From NCBI GenBank assembly GCA_023410675.1, contig JAEYPM010000059.1, positions 1 through 27,093 of the forward strand: 27,093 bases of DNA, in the 5' to 3' direction. The notes below the pieces were generated by a model. The model ran no database searches. It saw only the letters and a program-made list of their open reading frames with translations, and had not been told where the DNA came from. This stretch comes from Bacillota bacterium (lineage in GTDB: Bacteria > Bacillota > Clostridia > Lachnospirales > Cellulosilyticaceae). The position numbers and the translations under genes are program-made. Positions 1 through 6,229 of this stretch are shown here, in pieces (the stretch's first letter is position 1; each line of letters opens with the position of its first letter).

Positions 1-2
1 TT

Positions 3-1064
3 TTTGAAGGAAATACAGTGAATTATGGCATTATAGATGTTGAAAAAGATGCTCAAATAAAAGCAGATACGGTATTAGAAAAAGGAAAGGTATATGCGAT
101 AGTAGTCTATCAAAAAGATCCTAATCGCGTACCAAGCTCAGAAGATACATATAAGTTAAGAGTGGAGCCAGTAGCACCACTTGATGATTATCCAGATTCG
201 GCAAGAGAACCAGAATTTATAGAGTTTAACCAAGATATAGTAGGCGTAATAAATTTTAAAGGAGATACAGACTATCTTGGCTTTGAAGCACCAGGTAAAA
301 TGAACATCAAGGTAATTTTTGAAGGAAATACAGTAAATTGTGGTATTATAGATGTTGAAAAAAATGCTCAAATAAAAGCAGATGCAGTATTAGAAAAAGG
401 AAAGGTATATGCAATAGTAGTCTATCAAAAAGATCCTAATCGCGTACCAAGCTCAGAAGATACATATAAGTTAAGAGTGGAGCCAGTAGCACCACTTGAT
501 GATTATCCAGATTCAGCAAAAGAAGCAAAATTCATAAATTTTAACCAAGATATAGTAGGAGCAATAAACTATAAAGGCGATGCAGACTATTTTGGGTTTA
601 AAGCACCAGGTAAAATGAACATCAAGATAATTTTTGAAGGAAATACAGTGAATTGTGGCATTATAGATGTTGAAAAAGATGTTAAAATAAGAACAGACGC
701 AGTATTAGAAAAAGGGAAGGTATATGCATTAGTAGTCTATCAAAAAGATCCTAATCGCGTACCAAGCTCAGAAGATACATATAAGTTAAGAGTGGAGCCA
801 AAGTATTTAGATGAAGCGTCAAAATGGAAAAGATATGGTGACGTCAATGGAGATGAAGAATTAAATAACATAGACTTCGGACTTATGAAAAAAGTTATTT
901 TAGGAATGGATCTAGAAAGCATGCCATTTGACTATGATGCTGCAGACCTTGATGGTAATGGGGCGATTAATTCAATAGATTATGCGTTGTTTAATCAATA
1001 TTTATTAGGCATGAGAAGTACATTCCCGAGAGATATAGATGGAGATAGCTACATAAATGATTAA
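3..1064 (+). CDS. Secreted PPC-repeat protein with C-terminal type I dockerin (5' partial)
   Basis: The frame is open to the left edge, so this is the 3' part of a longer gene; the GTG at 18 is an internal valine, not a start. The visible part holds two full 105-residue repeats and about half of a third. Each repeat begins around DDYPDSA, runs through a GD(T/A)DY(L/F)GF segment and ends in LRVEP, which resembles the bacterial pre-peptidase C-terminal (PPC) beta-sandwich fold. After the repeats, 840-875 and 946-981 encode two calcium loops of dockerin type (DVNGDEELNNID and DLDGNGAINSID), each followed by a helix. The last residues (DIDGDSYIND) look like a third, incomplete calcium loop. A dockerin normally binds a cohesin on a scaffold or cell surface; no cohesin is visible here. 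The catalytic part, if any, lies upstream of the window. The dockerin call is firm; the PPC call is by resemblance. Confidence 0.88.
   Translation, partial: FEGNTVNYGIIDVEKDAQIKADTVLEKGKVYAIVVYQKDPNRVPSSEDTYKLRVEPVAPLDDYPDSAREPEFIEFNQDIVGVINFKGDTDYLGFEAPGKMNIKVIFEGNTVNCGIIDVEKNAQIKADAVLEKGKVYAIVVYQKDPNRVPSSEDTYKLRVEPVAPLDDYPDSAKEAKFINFNQDIVGAINYKGDADYFGFKAPGKMNIKIIFEGNTVNCGIIDVEKDVKIRTDAVLEKGKVYALVVYQKDPNRVPSSEDTYKLRVEPKYLDEASKWKRYGDVNGDEELNNIDFGLMKKVILGMDLESMPFDYDAADLDGNGAINSIDYALFNQYLLGMRSTFPRDIDGDSYIND
6..800 (+). repeat. 315-bp in-frame tandem repeat, about 2.5 copies
   Basis: Copies begin at 6, 321 and 636, each at the GAAGGAAATACAGT block, giving a period of 315 bp (105 codons). The third copy stops at about 800, where the dockerin linker begins. 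The second half of each unit (coding for KGKVYA to LRVEP) is almost identical between copies, while the segment around the FNQDIVG block differs more. The array continues beyond the left edge. Confidence 0.92.
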
Positions 1065-1165
1065 TATTTTGGATGTTATTATTCTATGATAAGCGTAACA
1101 ACTCATATGAATTTATGGGGTATGATTAATGGCTCAATGTGTAAATTCTATATTTAGGTATATTT

Positions 1166-1205
1166 GGACTTGATAGAAACTAGGATTTTCTGTTAAGTCC
1201 TTTTT
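1166..1205 (+). terminator. Rho-independent terminator after the dockerin gene
   Basis: GGACTT (1166-1171) pairs with AAGTCC (1195-1200), with an inner AGAAA/TTTTCT pairing, followed directly by five T. It lies about 100 bp past the stop codon. Confidence 0.6.
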
Positions 1206-1367
1206 AGTATCAATGATATACTATAATACTATTAATAATGATTTCAATAAGTTCAAAGAAGTAGATAAATTACTTTAATAAGATAATATAATAGTGTATA
1301 ATGGATTCGATGAAAAGGGTGTAGGCTATTAACCATATGAATACTAAAATTAGGGGGGATAGGAAAT
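1206..1367. other. Gene-free leader region before the 1368 gene
   Basis: Together with 1065-1165 this fills a 303-bp gap. It is AT-rich. TATAAT occurs at 1287-1292 and 1297-1302, but neither has a good -35 box at the right distance (the best is TTTAAT at 1274), so a promoter is only possible. No ORF or structured RNA is visible. Confidence 0.35.
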
Positions 1368-1832
1368 ATGAATTATTATTTTAGTCTGAATGAACATGAC
1401 AAGCTTCAAATTCATATATCTTTATTTGGAGTGATAAAGCTATACCATAATGGTAATGAGATTCAAAGGTCAAAAGAAAAAGGGAAGCCGTACATTATTA
1501 GTAAAGTAGATGGTACAATTTCAAGAATAACATTTAAGGCTGGTTTTGATGTTGTTCCTATAATGTATGTAGATGGGCAAGTAATAAGTCTAGCACCAAA
1601 ATCCCCAATATATGTGTACATATTTTCATTTCTTCCTCTAATACTATTATCAGGAGGGCTGCTAGGGGGATTGCTGGGAGGAGCTTCTGTTGCAATAAAT
1701 ATGGGGATATTTAGATCACAGATGCCAACTGTAGCTAAAATACTATTATCATTATGTAGCTTTGTCGTAGTTATAGTAATGTTTATCATTGTAATTTTGG
1801 CGGTTTATGCCCCAACAGCCTTATCTTACTAA
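1368..1832 (+). CDS. Small membrane protein of unknown function
   Basis: The product is 154 residues and begins at an ATG behind an AGGGGGG ribosome site. The first ~75 residues form a soluble, beta-rich segment with short charged strands (for example KLQIHISLFGVIKLY). Two strongly hydrophobic segments follow at about 80-110 and 122-150. The first contains a glycine zipper (GGLLGGLLGG) that could pack helices tightly. It resembles uncharacterised two-helix membrane proteins I have seen in clostridia, but I cannot name a family. It has its own ribosome site and stands alone between a terminator and a promoter, so it is probably a single-gene transcript. Confidence 0.75.
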   Translation: MNYYFSLNEHDKLQIHISLFGVIKLYHNGNEIQRSKEKGKPYIISKVDGTISRITFKAGFDVVPIMYVDGQVISLAPKSPIYVYIFSFLPLILLSGGLLGGLLGGASVAINMGIFRSQMPTVAKILLSLCSFVVVIVMFIIVILAVYAPTALSY

Positions 1833-1847
1833 GTATATGCTATAGTG

Positions 1848-1875
1848 TTGACAAAGTTTCGATTTCATCTATAAT
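1848..1875 (+). promoter_or_regulatory. Sigma-A type promoter for the 2024 gene
   Basis: A perfect TTGACA (1848-1853) and a perfect TATAAT (1870-1875) are separated by 16 bp. Transcription would start near 1882 and leave a leader of about 140 bases before the GTG at 2024. Confidence 0.7.
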
Positions 1876-2023
1876 TGTCATATGAATAATTTATGTTATC
1901 TATAGGCAGATAAAATGGTAATAAATATAAATAATAGTAAATAAATATAATATATATGGAAAAAAATGGAATAACATGTTATACTAATGATAAAGTGATA
2001 TTTGGTTGTAGGGGGAAGCGGCA

Positions 2024-2548
2024 GTGAATAAGAATGACTTTAAAAAGATTTCAATAAGAGGCAGGGTTGCTTTTGCAATTTGCTGTTTAGAAAGTATTAT
2101 TATTGCCAATCGATATGATATTAATGACTGGTCCGTTTTATTAAATAAGCTTTGGATGATTGCAGAACTTGAAGTTGTAAGTGACTGGCTATATATAGTA
2201 GCTGAGTGTCTGCCAGAAAATATATTAGAAGTGGCTAGCTATGATTATGGGAGCTTTCAGTATATCAATGAAGATGAGTATGAACAGTTATATGAACTAT
2301 ACTCAAAGTGTAGAGAAGACATTTGGGAGCTTATAGAAATAATATTTGACCTTGGAACAGCTCAAATGTATTCCAATATAAAAGGATTTTCTGAAGCAAC
2401 ATTAAGTGAGTTAGAAAAAGTCATAACCTTTATGAAGGCAAAAAATATTGACATGCCAAGCGTTTCACAGTTTAGGATGTTGCTTTATTGTGATGGCTGG
2501 GGCGAGCCCTTTGACGGAAAAGACTTATCTTTGGTACAATACAATTAA
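2024..2548 (+). CDS. Small acidic alpha-helical protein of unknown function
   Basis: The product is 174 residues, starting at a GTG with an AGGGGGA ribosome site about 8 bp upstream. It has no signal peptide or membrane segment, so it should be cytoplasmic. It is acidic and helical, with tryptophan-rich helices (DWSVLLNKLW, DIWELIEIIF) and a C-terminal motif around CDGWGEPFDG. This size and composition recall immunity proteins of contact-toxin systems, but no toxin gene lies beside it and I cannot assign a family. A perfect promoter precedes it and a clear terminator follows, so it is a single-gene unit. Confidence 0.75.
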   Translation: MNKNDFKKISIRGRVAFAICCLESIIIANRYDINDWSVLLNKLWMIAELEVVSDWLYIVAECLPENILEVASYDYGSFQYINEDEYEQLYELYSKCREDIWELIEIIFDLGTAQMYSNIKGFSEATLSELEKVITFMKAKNIDMPSVSQFRMLLYCDGWGEPFDGKDLSLVQYN

Positions 2549-2604
2549 ATGCACATAGTGTCAATCAATAGTTAACACACAAATTCCATAGTCAGATAAA
2601 AATT

Positions 2605-2630
2605 AAAAGGCAGAAATGCCTTTTTTGTTT
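2605..2630 (+). terminator. Rho-independent terminator after the 2024 gene
   Basis: AAAAGGCA (2605-2612), a GAAA loop and TGCCTTTT (2617-2624) form a tight hairpin that runs into a T tract. Confidence 0.8.
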
Positions 2631-2758
2631 TATTAAAATACATTGCTTAATAAATGTCAGTATGCAAAGACCTATCTTTGCATATACTTAATAGAGCATA
2701 AGCTAAGTTCCTATATGTGTTGCTCATGGCGACATCTATGTATGAATGGAGGGATTAT

Positions 2759-3847
2759 ATGGAATGTGGTAAGGTTAGACATTTATTTCCAGGGGGTAAT
2801 ACGGCGGCTGGATTTTTTAGTTACTATTCTCATATTATGCCACAGCAAGAAGCTGATAGATTTATTATTATTAAAGGCGGGCCTGGTACTGGAAAATCAA
2901 CCTTTATGAAAAAGATTGCGAAAGAAATGCTAGAAAAAGGATATGATGTGGAGTATCTACACTGCTCATCAGACAACAATTCACTAGATGGTGTTAAGGT
3001 TCCAGAGCTAAAGGTTGCAATAATAGATGGAACAAAGCCACATGTTGTTGATCCTTTAAATCCTGGTGCAGTTGATGAAATAATAAACTTTGGGGAATTT
3101 TGGGACGATCATGGGATTAGAACACATAAAGAGGCTATTATTCATACAAATAAAAAAATAAGCGATACCTTTGCAAGAGCTTATCGATATCTTAAGGCGG
3201 CAGATGCCCTATATGAAGATACCTATATCATGAATACTATGGCATTAGAACAAGGAAAACTTTATCAAGAGACTAAGAATCTGGTCAGTACTATTTTTAA
3301 CGATAAAGAATATGAAAATAAAATAGGAAGAGATAGGAAACTATTTGCAAGTGCCATGACGCCAAATGGATTATGCAACTATTTAGATAGTATTTTAACT
3401 GTAGATAAGGTTTATGAAATAAAAGGAAGCATGGGCACTCATGAAGCGATATTGCTTGATGAAATTAAGCTTGAGGCAATTAGGCGAGGCTTTTTGGTGG
3501 AAGCGTTTTACTGTGCACTGCGTCCACAAAAACTTCAGCATCTTATTATTCCAGAACTAGGGATAGCCTTCACTACTTCAAATGATTATCATAAAGCAAC
3601 AAGAGCCAAATGTCATACGACAGACATGAATGATTTTTATTCTAAAGAAATGACTAAGGAATATCAAAATAACTTAGATGAAAACAAAAGAGAATTTGAT
3701 CATCTGTTAGAGATAGCACTATGTACAATTAGTAAGGCAAAAGTACTTCATGATGAATTAGAAAGCTATTATATTCCTTATATTAATTTTGAAAAGATAG
3801 ATGCTTGTTTTGAAAAAGTGATGAATAAATTTTTGCAAGGTAGATAA
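2759..3847 (+). CDS. P-loop ATPase-like protein, PRK06851 type, internally duplicated
   Basis: The start chosen is the ATG at 2759, because GGAGGG lies five bases before it; the ATG at 2717 in the same frame has no ribosome site. The product is 362 residues and cytoplasmic. Residues 40-47 are a perfect Walker A loop (GGPGTGKS). The protein is two copies of one module: residues about 8-88 align with about 202-285, including matching GYDVEYLHC / GFLVEAFYC and VPELKVA / IPELGIA segments. In the second module the P-loop reads GSMGTHEA (223-230), without the lysine needed to bind phosphate. Proteins of this two-module kind are known in Firmicutes as uncharacterised ATPases (PRK06851); their role is unknown. 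The family call is from memory; the duplication and the loss of the second P-loop are seen directly. Confidence 0.85.
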   Translation: MECGKVRHLFPGGNTAAGFFSYYSHIMPQQEADRFIIIKGGPGTGKSTFMKKIAKEMLEKGYDVEYLHCSSDNNSLDGVKVPELKVAIIDGTKPHVVDPLNPGAVDEIINFGEFWDDHGIRTHKEAIIHTNKKISDTFARAYRYLKAADALYEDTYIMNTMALEQGKLYQETKNLVSTIFNDKEYENKIGRDRKLFASAMTPNGLCNYLDSILTVDKVYEIKGSMGTHEAILLDEIKLEAIRRGFLVEAFYCALRPQKLQHLIIPELGIAFTTSNDYHKATRAKCHTTDMNDFYSKEMTKEYQNNLDENKREFDHLLEIALCTISKAKVLHDELESYYIPYINFEKIDACFEKVMNKFLQGR

Positions 3848-3858
3848 ATATACATTTT

Positions 3859-3890
3859 GGAACAAAAATAGAGTTTCTTCGTCTTATAAA
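3859..3890 (+). promoter_or_regulatory. ECF-sigma type promoter of the 3953 gene
   Basis: GGAAC at 3859-3863 is followed after exactly 16 bp by CGTC at 3880-3883 and then TTATAA. This is the layout of ECF sigma promoters (GGAAC-like -35, CGTC-like -10). The same layout with the same spacing recurs at 4686 and 9335. Confidence 0.65.
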
Positions 3891-3952
3891 TATAGAATGC
3901 ATGATAGCAGTTGTATTCAATGATAATAACTTATATACAGGAGATGAGACTA

Positions 3953-4648
3953 ATGAAAAAAGAAAAAATACTTATAAGATGGTTATTAATTTGCATTTTA
4001 TCATTATCAAGCATGGTTAGTTATGCTATGGAGAATAATAAAGTTATTCCTACTAAAGAATATACGATGCAACCAGTAAATGAAACTATGATTATGCCCC
4101 AGTATGCTGCATTTTCTGGAACAGTGAGGGAAATAACTCAGTCTACCGCTCAACCAGGTTCTTATATCGTGAACACAGTAAATGAACAAGGACAAGAAGC
4201 AAATATTATTCTATCTAGTGAGACCTATATTGTAGATAATGTTAAGTTTGCAGTAGGAGACGATATAACAATATTTTACGATGCAACAAAACCTATGATT
4301 TTAATTTACCCACCCCAATATAATGCTGAAGTGGCCGTTTTAACGCCTAAGGATCAATTCGTTAAATATGACCTTTTTGATAAAAATCTTGTGAGCTCAG
4401 ATGGTATGTTGAAACTTTTAATATCTGAAGATACGCCAGTCTATTCAAAAGATGGCAGTAGCTATAAAGGTGACTTTGGCGATAAAAGGCTGGTTGTATT
4501 TTATACTCGCTCAACAAAAAGTATACCAGCACAAACACAGCCAGATAGAGTTATAGTATTATCTGATGAAACCATAGAGGATACAAAACCTGTGCGTATG
4601 GGAATTATTCAGCTCATCTTGAAAAAATTATTTGGAATTGGCGAGTAA
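3953..4648 (+). CDS. Secreted protein of unknown function, two-part
   Basis: The ATG at 3953 is preferred because AGGAG sits nine bases upstream and the protein then begins with a clean signal peptide (MKKEK, then a hydrophobic core ending near SYA, residues 1-25). The mature part of about 206 residues has two halves. Residues about 48-120 contain an FSGTVREI strand and an AVGDDITIFYD segment, suggestive of a small beta-barrel. Residues about 122-210 run from AEVAVLTPKDQ to RVIVLSDETI. The second half is repeated in the truncated gene at 4797. A basic, hydrophobic C-terminal tail (IIQLILKKLFGIGE) is present only in this copy. I do not recognise the family. The ECF-type promoter suggests a response to envelope stress. 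Confidence 0.75.
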   Translation: MKKEKILIRWLLICILSLSSMVSYAMENNKVIPTKEYTMQPVNETMIMPQYAAFSGTVREITQSTAQPGSYIVNTVNEQGQEANIILSSETYIVDNVKFAVGDDITIFYDATKPMILIYPPQYNAEVAVLTPKDQFVKYDLFDKNLVSSDGMLKLLISEDTPVYSKDGSSYKGDFGDKRLVVFYTRSTKSIPAQTQPDRVIVLSDETIEDTKPVRMGIIQLILKKLFGIGE

Positions 4649-4685
4649 AAGCGTATTATATTAAAAATAAATAGCGATTATTTTC

Positions 4686-4717
4686 GGAACAATATCAATA
4701 TTTCTCCGTCATATAAG
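4686..4717 (+). promoter_or_regulatory. Duplicated ECF-sigma type promoter
   Basis: GGAAC (4686-4690), a 16-bp spacer, CGTC (4707-4710) and ATATAA follow the pattern of the promoter at 3859. The surrounding bases also match that region (TTTC(T/C)CGTC, TATAA-TATAG), so the promoter was copied along with the gene. Confidence 0.6.
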
Positions 4718-4796
4718 TATAGCGTTTTGGTTATAAATGAAGATGTGAACTTATTCGTTATACAGCTTCGGTGGTAGGCATAGCTTATATGTCAGG

Positions 4797-5090
4797 ATGA
4801 ATTATCCATCACAATGTTTTGCAGAAGTGGCTGCGTTAAGGCCTAAAGATCAATTGGTGATCTATGACATATTTAATGATGATCTTATGAATTCAAATGA
4901 TACATTAAAACTATCAATAACTAAAGACACACCAATTTTTTCAAAGGACGGCAGGATTTATAAAGGCGAACTTAAAAATAAAAAACTGATCGTATTTTAC
5001 ACCACAGCAACAGAAGGTATACCACAAGTAACACATCCAGACAAGGTCATAGTAATCTCAGAAGAAAGTATAGATGAGAATGCAAAATAA
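4797..5090 (+). pseudogene. 5'-truncated tandem copy of the 3953 gene
   Basis: The 97 codons from the ATG at 4797 match the C-terminal half of the 3953 product nearly throughout (AEVAALRPKDQ for AEVAVLTPKDQ, TPIFSKDG for TPVYSKDG, PDKVIVISEESI for PDRVIVLSDETI). The signal peptide and first half are missing, as is the hydrophobic C-terminal tail. No ribosome site stands at a proper distance from the ATG (GGTGGTAGG is about 17 bases away). The upstream promoter region is conserved, so a 5' coding deletion after a gene-plus-promoter duplication is the simplest account. A translated short cytoplasmic product cannot be excluded. Confidence 0.7.
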
Positions 5091-5098
5091 GCAAATAT

Positions 5099-5146
5099 AA
5101 AATAGTCAAGAAGGTATCTTATTATGATACCTCCTTGACTATTTTA
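5099..5146. terminator. Bidirectional terminator between convergent units
   Basis: AAATAGTCAAG-AGGTATC pairs with GATACCT-CTTGACTATTT around a six-base loop. The hairpin is flanked by A and T tracts, so it can end transcripts from both the plus-strand copy at 4797 and the minus-strand esterase gene. Confidence 0.85.
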
Positions 5147-5193
5147 TACAATTATAAGAGTTTAATCGTTACATGTTTATAGATACATCTTCT

Positions 5194-6156
5194 TTACAAG
5201 TCAATATGCTGCGAAATAAACTTAAGCTTTTCTTCGTCATGTATTGAGAAGCCACCGTGACCATATTCTGGATAAGTACGAATATCCTTAGGTGCTGTAA
5301 TATGATTATATACAGCAAAGCCTGTTGAAGGTGGACATACCATGTCTTCAAGCCCAACACTCATAAGGATAGGACACTGAATGCGATCTGCAAGATTCAT
5401 ACAGTCTACATAGCTTAGGGTTTTATAAATACGCTCCTCAGTTTGATGAAGCTGATCTTGAGTTTTAAAATAGTGGTAGATCTCGTCATAAGGACTATTG
5501 TTATAAAGCTGGATTGCTCTTCTAAAATGACATAAGTAAGGAATATCACTAAGAGCTAGGTTTACTTTAGGATGAAGTGATGCTGTGGCAAGGGTAAGAG
5601 CACCACCTTGACTACCTCCCTCAACAATGATCTTGGTGTCATTAACATTTTCTAAAGAAAGCATAACATCTATAGCTCTATAGCAGTCCATATAAACATA
5701 GGCATAATAGTAGTTATCTGGATCTAAGATACCTTGTGTCATCCATCCGGAAGCTCCCCCATTTACGTAGTGGTTATGGTCAGGAGAAAGAACCGTTTGC
5801 CCACGCACATCAACCATTAAAACAGGGATACCCTGGAGGGTATATTTAAAAGCATTAAGTGGTGTTGCAGTGTTCCAATTATAACCGTGAAATACAACTA
5901 CGGATGCTTTTGGATCAACCATATTTTGAGGTTTTACATAGACAGCGTGGATGCGTGAGTTACGAAAACCATCAAAATATACATCAAAGACTTCTACACC
6001 TTTTACATAATACGCCCTTTGTATAGCCTCAACGTGTAGAGGTTGATTGTTACTTTCATTCATTCTCATTTCCCAAAATGTATCAAAGTCATATTCCTTG
6101 GTTTGGGCTGGTTTATAAGCTTTTAATTCACTTAAGGGTAGATCGAATAAGTTCAT
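5194..6156 (-). CDS. Acetyl xylan esterase / cephalosporin-C deacetylase family (CE7)
   Basis: The product is 320 residues, the usual length of CE7 esterases, with no signal peptide, so it is cytoplasmic. The CE7 landmarks are present: RGQ at 118-120, GGSQGG around the nucleophile Ser182, Asp271 in GLEDMVCPP and His300 in EYGHGG, which form the catalytic triad. HG at 90-91 is probably part of the oxyanion site. These enzymes remove acetyl groups from short xylo-oligosaccharides and other small acetyl esters, often after the oligosaccharides enter the cell. The ATG follows AAGGAG at proper spacing. It lies 73 bp downstream of the SLH/beta-helix gene on the same strand and could share its transcript. 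A strong terminator follows. Confidence 0.9.
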   Translation of the reverse strand: MNLFDLPLSELKAYKPAQTKEYDFDTFWEMRMNESNNQPLHVEAIQRAYYVKGVEVFDVYFDGFRNSRIHAVYVKPQNMVDPKASVVVFHGYNWNTATPLNAFKYTLQGIPVLMVDVRGQTVLSPDHNHYVNGGASGWMTQGILDPDNYYYAYVYMDCYRAIDVMLSLENVNDTKIIVEGGSQGGALTLATASLHPKVNLALSDIPYLCHFRRAIQLYNNSPYDEIYHYFKTQDQLHQTEERIYKTLSYVDCMNLADRIQCPILMSVGLEDMVCPPSTGFAVYNHITAPKDIRTYPEYGHGGFSIHDEEKLKFISQHIDL

Positions 6157-6177
6157 AAGGGCATCTCCTTGTCCGAT

Positions 6178-6212
6178 AATTTTATAGTGATAAGACCTTA
6201 ACCTATAAAATT
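6178..6212. other. Hairpin between the SLH and esterase genes
   Basis: AATTTTATAG (6178-6187) is the exact reverse complement of CTATAAAATT (6203-6212). There is no clear T tract on the minus strand, so it may be a weak terminator, an mRNA processing or stability element, or a protein site. Confidence 0.4.
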
Positions 6213-6229
6213 AGTAATATATAATCTAA

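Noticed and set aside
18..20. GTG at 18 as the true start of the dockerin protein
   Set aside because: The frame continues upstream to the left edge and the GTG falls inside the repeat unit; the same valine codon recurs in later copies.
2643..2909. Reading frame overlapping the start of the ATPase gene
   Set aside because: It has no ribosome site, a cysteine- and leucine-rich random-looking product, and overlaps the well-supported gene at 2759 in another frame.
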